Origin: Deltaproteobacteria bacterium
GTDB lineage: Bacteria; JADJOY01
Assembly (NCBI GenBank): GCA_016713535.1
Contig: JADJOY010000020.1
Location: 216,769 to 280,768, forward strand
DNA: 64,000 nucleotides
Direction of reading: 5' to 3'
Made by a program: the position numbers and the translations under genes. The notes below the pieces were generated by a model. The model was not told the origin of the DNA. It saw only the letters and a list, made by a program, of their open reading frames with translations, and made no database searches. Each line of letters opens with the position of its first letter. Position 1 is the stretch's first letter. Shown piece by piece: positions 55,555 to 62,759 of this stretch.

Positions 55555-56936
55555 GCTCTCTCATCACGCTGATCTATCTCATCGCCTCCGCGGCGTTCAT
55601 CCTCTCGCTCAAGTGGATGAGCGACCCCAAGACCGCGCGCCGTGGTGTGTTCGCCGGCGTGCTGGGAATGACGGCCGCGGTCATCGGCACGCTCTTCCTC
55701 CCCAACGTCAGCCACTACACGCCGATCCTGATCGCGCTGGTGCTCGGCACCATCGTCGGCATCCCGATCTCACGGGTGGCCATGACCGCGGTGCCGCAGC
55801 GGACCGCGATCTCGCACGCGTTCGGCGCGCTCGCCGCGGCGCTGGTCGGCACCGCCGAGTACTACCTGCACGCGCCGCACATCGCGAGATTCACGATGGG
55901 CGCCATCGTCTTCGAGACGCTGCTCGGCTTCCTGACCTTCACCGGCAGCGTGATGGCGTTCGCGAAGCTCCAGGAGCTGATCCCCACCCGCCCGATCACC
56001 TTCAAGGGCCAGAACAAGTTCAACTTCGCGCTGCTCGGCACCGCGGCGCTGATCGGCGTGATCCTGGTGATCGCGCCCGGGCTCAAGTTCCTCTTCCCGA
56101 TCTTCGCGCTGCTCGCCCTCGCCTTCGGTGTGCTGCTGATCATCCCGATCGGCGGCGCCGACATGCCGACCGTCATCTCGCTCTTGAACTCCTACGCCGG
56201 CCTCGCGGCCGTGGCGATGGGCTTCGTGCTCGACAGCCAGCTCCTCATCATCGCCGGCGCGCTCGACGGAGCGTCCGGTCTGATCCTGTCGATCATCATG
56301 TGCAAGGCGATGAACCGCTCGTTCACCAACGTGCTGTTCGGAGCGTTCGGGCAGGTGCAGACGGCGGCGGTCGGCGAAGCGGAGACGCGCGTCGTGAAGA
56401 GCGCGAGCGCCGAGGAGGCGGGCCAGGTCCTCGAGAACTCGCAGCTCGTGGTGATCATCCCGGGCTACGGCATGGCGGTGGCGCAAGCGCAGCACAAGGT
56501 GCGCGAGCTCTACGACGCGCTCACCAAGAAGGGCGTCGACGTGCGTTTCGCGATCCACCCGGTGGCGGGCCGCATGCCCGGCCACATGAACGTGCTGCTC
56601 GCCGAGGCGGACATCCCGTACGACAAGCTCATCGAGATGGACGACATCAACCCGGACATGCCGCAGGCCGACGTGGCGCTGGTGATCGGCGCCAACGACG
56701 TCACCAACCCGGCGGCGCGCCACGACAAGTCGAGCCCGATCTTCGGCATGCCGATCATCGACTGCGACAAGGCGCGCACCGTGATGGTGATCAAGCGCTC
56801 CATGAACCCGGGCTTCGCCGGCATCGAGAACGAGCTCTACTTCGACGAGAAGACGCTCATGCTGTTCGGCGACGCGAAGGGCTTCGTGGCCGAGATCGTG
56901 AAGTCCCTGACCGGCGGGAGCGGCATGGGGCATTGA
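55551..56936 (+). CDS. pntB: NAD(P) transhydrogenase subunit beta (PntB)
   Basis: The protein is 461 residues with about nine helices in the N-terminal 260 (LIYLIASAAFILSLKWMSDP; ALGTIVGIPISRVAMTAVPQ-like VPQRTAISHAFGALAAALVG; IPIGGADMPTVISLLNSYAG). The NADP-binding domain III follows: VVIIPGYGMAVAQAQHKVRE, RFAIHPVAGRMPGHMNVLLA, IGANDVTNPAARHDKSSPI and GMPIIDCDKARTVMVIKRSM. It couples proton entry to hydride transfer from NADH to NADP. A rho-independent terminator 28 bases on ends the operon. Confidence 0.97.
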   Translation: MSSLITLIYLIASAAFILSLKWMSDPKTARRGVFAGVLGMTAAVIGTLFLPNVSHYTPILIALVLGTIVGIPISRVAMTAVPQRTAISHAFGALAAALVGTAEYYLHAPHIARFTMGAIVFETLLGFLTFTGSVMAFAKLQELIPTRPITFKGQNKFNFALLGTAALIGVILVIAPGLKFLFPIFALLALAFGVLLIIPIGGADMPTVISLLNSYAGLAAVAMGFVLDSQLLIIAGALDGASGLILSIIMCKAMNRSFTNVLFGAFGQVQTAAVGEAETRVVKSASAEEAGQVLENSQLVVIIPGYGMAVAQAQHKVRELYDALTKKGVDVRFAIHPVAGRMPGHMNVLLAEADIPYDKLIEMDDINPDMPQADVALVIGANDVTNPAARHDKSSPIFGMPIIDCDKARTVMVIKRSMNPGFAGIENELYFDEKTLMLFGDAKGFVAEIVKSLTGGSGMGH

Positions 56937-56963
56937 GCCCTCGCTCGATTCGCGCTGGTAGGA

Positions 56964-56995
56964 GCGGGGCGGCCCAGACGGGCCGCCCCGTTTTC
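56964..56995 (+). terminator. Rho-independent terminator of the pnt operon
   Basis: The stem CGGGGCGGCCC / GGGCCGCCCCG with an AGAC loop is followed by TTTTC. It lies directly after pntB. Confidence 0.9.
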
Positions 56996-57293
56996 GTCGT
57001 AGGGCCGCGGGCGATAGCGGATGCCACAGGTCGCCAAGAATGTCGATCCCGGAACGGACCTCGGCTCGATCCCCGGGGTCGGGAGGGCCCGCCGCCGGCG
57101 GGCCGGCTCATCTGGACGGCGCCGCTTTCGCCCGGCGCAAACTGCCGCTCGGGGGCCGCATGTGGCCCGCATATGGCCCGTCGGGACCAGGCGCCACCTG
57201 ACCCTATTCTGGATTTTGTTGAGAATTTTCAGGGGCATCCGCCTTGCAGATGCAGCGCGTCACGAGCTGCGAATCACACAGGAGGCTGCCCCC

Positions 57294-57698
57294 GTGAGTG
57301 CCGGCCGAGCGTACAAGTCCGCCGTCGATGCGTTCGATTTCTTCGAGGTCAGCGTCGTGTGTCGTGACTGCGATCACAGCGACGGGCACCACCTCGTTCG
57401 CACCTGGTGGAGCGCGCCGAACCGAACGGCCGGCTGGGATGCCCCGACCACCTCGGGAACCACGTATTCGGTCGGCGCGACGCTCAAGGGCCTCAGCGCG
57501 CAGCGAACACGCTTCGGCGGTGAGTCGCGCTGCAACGGCTGCGGCGCGACGATGAAGTGGGCGATCATCACCGATCGCTCGCGGGTGGTGTCGATCAGCC
57601 TCTCCGATCCTCTCGAGCCCCTCCGCCTCGTCGTGCGCGACCATCATCACGCGCCGGCGAGCCGCGGGGTCACTGACACTCACCCGTCGAGTTCGTGA
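57294..57698 (+). CDS. Hypothetical protein with two CxxC pairs
   Basis: The protein is 134 residues from GTG 57294, supported by AGGAGG at 57280-57285. It holds CRDCDHSDGH and CNGCGATMKWAI, two CxxC pairs about 55 residues apart, so a zinc ribbon split by an insertion is likely. The region between is Trp/Thr-rich. The last ~25 residues are Pro/His/Ser-rich and unstructured. No signal peptide is present. I do not recognise the family; it could be a small metal-binding or nucleic-acid-binding protein. It stands alone after the pnt operon. Confidence 0.55.
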   Translation: MSAGRAYKSAVDAFDFFEVSVVCRDCDHSDGHHLVRTWWSAPNRTAGWDAPTTSGTTYSVGATLKGLSAQRTRFGGESRCNGCGATMKWAIITDRSRVVSISLSDPLEPLRLVVRDHHHAPASRGVTDTHPSSS

Positions 57699-57717
57699 CG
57701 CTAGCGCCCCGGGTCTG

Positions 57718-57830
57718 AACGCCGTTCGATCGGCTGGCGGCCGACGGGGTGGCCGCGCTCCAGCCCGTCGATCACGCTCGAGTGGCTGGAGCGTCGTTGC
57801 TCCGTCGCCGACCCGGCGGTTCGGCCGCTC
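57718..57830. repeat. Intergenic hairpin modules
   Basis: GGCTGGCGGCCGACGGGGTG-GCCGCGCTCCAGCC is the CTGGAGCGCGGCC module in inverted orientation. GGCTGGAGCGTCGTTGCTCC-GTCGCCG follows in the usual orientation, so the two form one larger inverted repeat ahead of the crotonase gene. Confidence 0.7.
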
Positions 57831-57914
57831 CGCCGCCCCACCGGCGACCGCCGCTTTCCACGTGCGGCCCGGCTGTGCGATCCCTCCGCGGATTCGCACA
57901 CGGGAGCCCACTCC

Positions 57915-58706
57915 ATGCCGACCTACTCCGAGATCCGCGTCGACGTCGCGGACGGCGTCGCCACGCTCACGCTGAATCGCCCCGAGGAACGCAACGCCAT
58001 GACGCCCGCGATGGGCGAGGAGGTCCAGGACGCGTGCCGCGAGCTCACGTCGCTGCCCGGGCTTCGCGCGGTGATCGTTACCGGCGCGGGCTCCGCGTTC
58101 GCCGCGGGCGGGAAGTTCGACTTCATCGAGGACGTGACCAACCTGCCCGCGGAGGAGCGGCGGCTCAGGATGAAGTGGTTCTATCGGCTCTTCCTGGCGA
58201 TCGCCGACGTGCCGGTGCCGACCATCGCCGCCATCAACGGCCACGCGATCGGCGCGGGACTGTGCTTCCCGCTGGCGTGTGACCTCCGCATCGCCGCGGA
58301 GGGCGCCAAGCTCGGCCTCAACTTCGTGACGCTCGGGCTGCATCCGGGCATGGGCGGGTCGTTCCTGCTGCCGCGCCTGGTCGGCGTCGCGCGCGCCGCC
58401 GACCTGATCCTCACCGGGCGGCTCGTGGAGGCCACCGAGGCCCGCGAGATCGGGCTGGTGAGCGAGGTGGTTCCCGCCGAGCGCCTGCTGCCGCGCGCCC
58501 GCGAGCTCGCCTCCGTGATCGCCCGCAACGCGCCCATCGCCGTGCGCCAGGCCAAGGAGTCGCTCTACAAGAACCTCGGCGCGACCCTCGACGAGGCGCT
58601 CGATCGCGAGGCGTTCTCGCAGGCGATCGACTACGGCACCGCCGACCTGCGCGAAGGCCTCAGCGCCGCGCGAGAGAAGCGCAAGCCCACCTTCCGCGGC
58701 GAGTGA
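57915..58706 (+). CDS. Enoyl-CoA hydratase/isomerase (crotonase) family protein
   Basis: The protein is 263 residues. Crotonase landmarks are VATLTLNRPEERNAMTPAMG, VTGAGSAFAAGGKFDFIEDV (oxyanion-hole loop; K where AGxD is usual), PTIAAINGHAIGAGLCFPLA, ACDLRIAAEGAKLGLNFVTL and GLHPGMGGSFLLPRLVG. The catalytic Glu normally found in (L/Q)PE before xLGxxPGxGG is replaced (LNFVTLGLHPG), so classic hydration is doubtful. Isomerase, thioesterase or another crotonase chemistry is more likely. It is followed by a convergent ferritin gene, so no fatty-acid operon is visible. Confidence 0.88.
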   Translation: MPTYSEIRVDVADGVATLTLNRPEERNAMTPAMGEEVQDACRELTSLPGLRAVIVTGAGSAFAAGGKFDFIEDVTNLPAEERRLRMKWFYRLFLAIADVPVPTIAAINGHAIGAGLCFPLACDLRIAAEGAKLGLNFVTLGLHPGMGGSFLLPRLVGVARAADLILTGRLVEATEAREIGLVSEVVPAERLLPRARELASVIARNAPIAVRQAKESLYKNLGATLDEALDREAFSQAIDYGTADLREGLSAAREKRKPTFRGE

Positions 58707-58719
58707 CGCTCGGCGCGCG

Positions 58720-59178
58720 TCAGCGCGCGGGCTCGAGCTTCCCCGGCCGGCGCAGCATCTTCTCGACGTCGGTGACGTGGATCTCCTCGTCGTGAATCAT
58801 CCGGCGTGCGTACTCCTCGAGGGTGACGCTCTTGCCCTCCACGAGAGCGTGGAGCGCGCGATACGCGGCGAGCCCGGCGAGCTCGTGCTCCATCGCCTCG
58901 TGCAGGATCTGATCGATGTCGTGCTTGTGGGACTCGAGCAGCTTGCCGATCGCGAGCGACGGATGGCCGCCCAGCGCCGTGATGTGCTCGCCGGCCTGCG
59001 TGGCGTGCGCCATGGCCTCGTTCGCCTGCTCGCGCATCCAGGACACGATCGGGATGCGCCCGTGGCCGAACACCATGAACGAGTAGTGGACGTAGCGGAC
59101 GACCCCGGCCAGCTCGGTCTCGAGGATCGTGTTGAGCGCTGCTATCACGGCGTTCTCGTCGTAGCTCTTCTGCAACAT
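58720..59178 (-). CDS. Bacterioferritin-like ferritin
   Basis: The protein is 152 residues from ATG 59178. The four-helix ferritin pattern is clear: IAALNTILETELAGVVRYVH (first Glu ligand), WMREQANEAMAHATQAGEHI (E and ExxH), HEAMEHELAGLAAYRALHAL (Glu) and RRMIHDEEIHVTDVEKML (ExxH). The diiron ligands are therefore all present. It lacks a clear haem-ligand Met at the usual place (YSFMVFG could supply one). It stores iron and detoxifies ferrous iron and peroxide. The gene lies 43 bases after the GST gene in the same direction, so the two may form an oxidative-stress pair. Confidence 0.88.
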   Translation of the reverse strand: MLQKSYDENAVIAALNTILETELAGVVRYVHYSFMVFGHGRIPIVSWMREQANEAMAHATQAGEHITALGGHPSLAIGKLLESHKHDIDQILHEAMEHELAGLAAYRALHALVEGKSVTLEEYARRMIHDEEIHVTDVEKMLRRPGKLEPAR

Positions 59179-59221
59179 GGGTCGCTCCTGCGATGGTTCG
59201 GGTGAAGGTCTCGGCTCCGCT

Positions 59222-59959
59222 TCAGGTCCGCGCCGACGGCGCGTCGAGCTCGGGGTAGTGCCGGAAGATGCCGTCCTCGTTGAACGAGATGCGGCGCTCC
59301 GACGCCAGATAGGCGGCGATTCGAGGGCGGGCGGCGACCGCGTCGTGGAGCGCGACCACCTTCGGGTGCCGCCTCTCGAGACGGCGCATGGTGCGAGGGA
59401 ACGCGTACCGAAGCCCCGCGAGCACCTGGAAGAGCGAGAGATCCGCGTACGTGAGCGAGCGGCCCAGCAGGTAGCGGCCGCGGCCGTGCTCCAGGGCACG
59501 CTCGAAGTAGCCCAGGAACTTGGGACACCGCTCCTTGCGGAAGCTCTCGGCACGGCGCCGCGCTTCGTCACGCTGGTCATCGTAGTAGAGGCCGCTCGAG
59601 ATCGGATGGTGCGTGTCGTGCGCTTCCGCGACCCAGTCGGCGAGTGTCAGCTGCAACTGGTTCGTGAAGAGTCGGCTTCCCTCGTCGCGCGGCGCGAGCC
59701 CGTGACGCGCACCGAGGAAGAGCAGGATGTTCGCGGTCTGGCCGATCAGGAGCCGCCCCGCCCTGAGGAACGGCGGGGCGAACGAGGGCCGCGCGACGTC
59801 GTCGCGGCCCAGGAGCGCGAGCATCGCCCGGACTCCACCGCCGTCGTCGTCCGAGGTGCGCGCCACGTCCACGTACGGAGCCGCGGCCTCTTCCAGCGCG
59901 AGCCGCACGAACTCGCCGCGCCCCTGGATCGACGGCCAGTAGTAGAGCTCGTAGCGCAT
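59222..59959 (-). CDS. Glutathione S-transferase, sigma/mu-like
   Basis: The protein is 245 residues from ATG 59959. The N-terminal thioredoxin-like domain opens MRYELYYWPSIQGRGEFVRL, the Tyr-based motif YYWPxxxGRxExxR of sigma/mu/alpha-class enzymes, followed by the cis-Pro/Ser binding loop (LIGQTANILLFLG). The helical C-terminal domain includes YLLGRSLTYADLSLFQVLAG, with the conserved Asp N-cap of helix 6. It conjugates or reduces electrophiles with glutathione in the cytosol. Eukaryote-like Tyr-class GSTs are less common in bacteria than beta class. Confidence 0.88.
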   Translation of the reverse strand: MRYELYYWPSIQGRGEFVRLALEEAAAPYVDVARTSDDDGGGVRAMLALLGRDDVARPSFAPPFLRAGRLLIGQTANILLFLGARHGLAPRDEGSRLFTNQLQLTLADWVAEAHDTHHPISSGLYYDDQRDEARRRAESFRKERCPKFLGYFERALEHGRGRYLLGRSLTYADLSLFQVLAGLRYAFPRTMRRLERRHPKVVALHDAVAARPRIAAYLASERRISFNEDGIFRHYPELDAPSART

Positions 59960-60057
59960 CGGCGCTCCTCCGCGGCGGCTCGCCATGACCCGGCGCGCCG
60001 TCCGGCAGCGTGCCCAAGAGCACCTGCGCGCCGCAAAGCGACGGACCGTGCGAACGA

Positions 60058-61785
60058 TCACCGCGCCGCGGCGAACCGGATCGTGCCGAAGTGCGCGGGC
60101 TCGAGCAGCGAGTCGCGGGGCATCGAGGCCCACGTCAGCCACTCGGGGCCGTTCGGTCCGGCGCTCACGTGCCGAGCCAGGTTCGCGCGCCAGCGCTCGC
60201 CAGGGAGCGGCGCCGTGCGGCCCAGCGACGCGAACGGGATCGCCACCTCGGCGCTCCACGCGTCGCCGTCGCGCGCGACGGCGCTCACCAGGCTGGCGGC
60301 GTTCCACTCGAGCCCTCGGCCGCCGTGCTCGCGGTCGTAGATCGCGCCCGCGGCGCTCACGATCACCTGGAAGAACGGCGCGTCGCCGCTGGCGCCAGCG
60401 CGCGGCTCGCGCGACGGGGCGAGGAACACCTCGACCTCGTCGTCGTCCCAGATGCGATCGCCATCGCGGCTCCGCGCGGCGGCGCGCAGGGCTCCCGGGT
60501 CCGGATCGGCACAGCGAAACGCGACGTAGAGTCGCTCGGCGTCGTGGGCCAGCCAGGCGAGCGTCGCGCGCGCGGGAGGCTCGGGGGCATCCGGCAGCGG
60601 CAAGAACGCGGCGAGCGGCGTGAGACGTCGCCAGGCGTCGTCGTCGAGGCTCCCGTCGATCGATGGGGCCGAGTCGATCGCTCCCACGTCGACCGAGGGC
60701 GATGCTCGGAAGGTGGCTTCGCCGACGCCGCCGACACGGAGCTCGGCGCTCGGCGCCTCGGGAACCAGATGCTCCTCCCGCAACAGCCGCGCCGCCTCCT
60801 GCGCGGCGAGCGCATGCCCGGTCGCGTTGGGGTGCCAGGGATCCGTCGCCACCAGCCGGAGCTCGGCGGGCGGCAGCGCGCGGAACGCGTCCGCCAGGTC
60901 GAGCGTCGGGATCTCGAGCGCGACGCCGATCTCGACGATGCGGCGGCGCACCGCTTCCAGACCATCATCGGTGGCGCCCAGCATCGGAAACACCACCAGC
61001 GCGGTGCGCGCTCCCGCGGCCGCGGCGTGATCGCGGATGCGCCGGTACGCGGCGGCGTTGGCTTCCGCCTGTGGATCGAGGATCGGTGCCGCGGCCGCGC
61101 CATGCGAGAAGCGCGCCCCGGCGCGCTGGGCGAAGCGCGCCAGAGCAGAGCGCTCCGTTATCGCGCGCGCCCGTGGACCCGCACCGAGCACCAGCGGAAC
61201 GAGCGGCGGCGCGTACTCGCGGATCACGATGCCGTCACGCGTCGTCGACTCGACCTGGCGCGGACCGAGATCGTTGGCGCACGCGGCGACCAGTACGAGG
61301 TCGGGCTGGATCGCAAGGCCGCTGCGCTCGAGCCAGAGGGCCTCCTGCCGCGCGTTGTAGCCGATCGTCCCGCCGTTCCACACCTCGATCCGGGTGGTGG
61401 CGCCGCCGAGCAGACTCTCCAGCACCTTCGGATAGGTGCGCTCGAGCGGGATCCCCGCGCCGTAGGTGATCGAGTCGCCGAGCGCCAGGATGCGAAACGT
61501 GCCAGGCGGCTTGGCGAGCGGCCGCTCGTCGCCGCGGAAGCCGAGCGAGTCGTGGGTGATCTCGGCGAGCTGCGCACCCGGCACCCGCTCGTAGCCGAGC
61601 TCGCCGGGCGCGGGCCGGTGGAGCACCGTCCGCACGTCGCCCGGCGGAAAGCGCAGCTCGGTCACCAGCCGCGGGCGCTCGGCGATGCGCGCCACGCCTT
61701 CACCCGCGAGCAACGCGATCGAGGCCGCGAGCACGAGCAACCGAGTGCGTCGCGGTGGGCGAGTGTGGGACATGGCCTCGGTCAC
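60058..61785 (-). CDS. SGNH/GDSL hydrolase with C-terminal CBM9-like domain
   Basis: The protein is about 575 residues. GTG 61785 (GTGA overlap with the HEAT gene) or ATG 61773 could be the start. One N-terminal membrane/signal helix (RLLVLAASIALLAGEGVA) precedes an SGNH hydrolase: RILALGDSITYGAGIPLERT (Ser), GTIGYNARQEALWLE (Gly), LVAACANDLGP (Asn) and TDPWHPNATGHALAA (Asp-xx-His). The final ~200 residues (APSIDGSLDDDAWRRLTPLA; YVAFRCADPDPG; IWDDDEVEVFLAP; AEVAIPFASLG) match the family-9 carbohydrate-binding/DOMON-like module. An extracytoplasmic polysaccharide deacetylase or esterase is likely. Confidence 0.85.
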   Translation of the reverse strand: MTEAMSHTRPPRRTRLLVLAASIALLAGEGVARIAERPRLVTELRFPPGDVRTVLHRPAPGELGYERVPGAQLAEITHDSLGFRGDERPLAKPPGTFRILALGDSITYGAGIPLERTYPKVLESLLGGATTRIEVWNGGTIGYNARQEALWLERSGLAIQPDLVLVAACANDLGPRQVESTTRDGIVIREYAPPLVPLVLGAGPRARAITERSALARFAQRAGARFSHGAAAAPILDPQAEANAAAYRRIRDHAAAAGARTALVVFPMLGATDDGLEAVRRRIVEIGVALEIPTLDLADAFRALPPAELRLVATDPWHPNATGHALAAQEAARLLREEHLVPEAPSAELRVGGVGEATFRASPSVDVGAIDSAPSIDGSLDDDAWRRLTPLAAFLPLPDAPEPPARATLAWLAHDAERLYVAFRCADPDPGALRAAARSRDGDRIWDDDEVEVFLAPSREPRAGASGDAPFFQVIVSAAGAIYDREHGGRGLEWNAASLVSAVARDGDAWSAEVAIPFASLGRTAPLPGERWRANLARHVSAGPNGPEWLTWASMPRDSLLEPAHFGTIRFAAAR

Positions 61786-62759
61786 TCCCTTTCCCTCGCG
61801 CCGCGCACGGCACCCGGCTCTCGGGCACCCGCCAGCCACGCCGCGCTGCGCGCGTAACCGCGCACGACCGGATCGGCATCCGCGACGTGCGCGGCGAGGG
61901 TGGCGGCCGCCGCCGGCTCCCGGACGGCGCGGGCGTGGAGCAACCAGGCCGCGCGGCGCGCGGTGGCCGGATCACGGCTCCCGAGGAACGCCGCACCGCA
62001 GTCGCCCACCGCGGCCTCGACCTCCGCGAGCGCGCGAGCGGTGCCCATGGCGACCCACGGATCGGGATCGCCGAGACGCGCGCAGAGCGACGCGACGGCT
62101 TCGGGGTCGCGTGGCCGCGCCGCCGCGAGTGCGACCACCGCCGCGGCGCGGACCTGCGCGAGTGGGTCGCCGAGTGCGCCGGTCACGGCAGCGGCCGCCA
62201 CGGCGCTCGCGCGCTCGCCGCGCCGCGCGAGCCCGCCGAGGGCCGCGACCCGCGGCCCCAGCTCCGCTCCTCCGAGAGCGGCGAGCAACACGGGCTCGGT
62301 GAGTGCCGCGTCGTCGAGGGCCGCCAGCGCGCTCGGGCGCGAACGCGCGTTCTGGTCCTCATCGGCGAGCCGCGCGCGAAGCGCCGCGCGTGCCTCGGCG
62401 TGGGTCACGGTCCAGCGCGCCAGCCTTCGACCGCCGCGAGCCGTACCTCGACGTCGCCATCGGCGCTCGCGGTCGCGAGCGGATCGATGGCGGCGGTGAC
62501 CGACTCCGCTCATCGAGCCGAGCGCCACGCACACGCGGCGCCGCTCGAGCGCCGTGCCCGTCGCCAGCAGCTCGGCGAGCGGCCGCACCGCCGGCTCGCC
62601 GGCCTTCGCCAGCTCCGCGACCGCCTCGTCGGCGGGCTGCAGGCCACCGGCGCGAAGTGCGTGGGTCCAGGCCGTGATCTCGTCGGCCCGAGCCCCGGTG
62701 GCGAACGCCCCGATCGCAAGCGCCAGCACCCCAACCCAGCGCGACGCGCGCCGGCTCAC
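61782..62759 (-). CDS. Exported HEAT-repeat protein (suspected paired indels)
   Basis: The protein is about 325 residues from GTG 62759, which overlaps the stop of the preceding gene (GTGA). A signal peptide (VLALAIGAFATGARA) is followed by HEAT repeats: AGEPAVRPLAELLATG, LTEPVLLAALGGAELGPRVA, GALGDPLAQVRAAAVVALAA, RLGDPDPWVAMGTARALAEV and ADADPVVRGYARSAAWLAG. Bases ~62425-62505 read as Arg-rich noise in this frame, but one frame over they give AAIDPLATASADGDVEVRLA, a perfect HEAT repeat. Two compensating indels are therefore suspected. It is probably a periplasmic scaffold and is coupled to the SGNH hydrolase gene downstream. Confidence 0.78.
   Translation of the reverse strand: MSRRASRWVGVLALAIGAFATGARADEITAWTHALRAGGLQPADEAVAELAKAGEPAVRPLAELLATGTALERRRVCVALGSMSGVGHRRHRSARDRERRWRRRGTARGGRRLARWTVTHAEARAALRARLADEDQNARSRPSALAALDDAALTEPVLLAALGGAELGPRVAALGGLARRGERASAVAAAAVTGALGDPLAQVRAAAVVALAAARPRDPEAVASLCARLGDPDPWVAMGTARALAEVEAAVGDCGAAFLGSRDPATARRAAWLLHARAVREPAAAATLAAHVADADPVVRGYARSAAWLAGAREPGAVRGARERE

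Noticed and set aside
56937-57293. Coding start for the hypothetical gene at 57021
   Set aside because: The frame is open upstream, but the AGGAGG site at 57280-57285 and the change to protein-like sequence place the start at GTG 57294.
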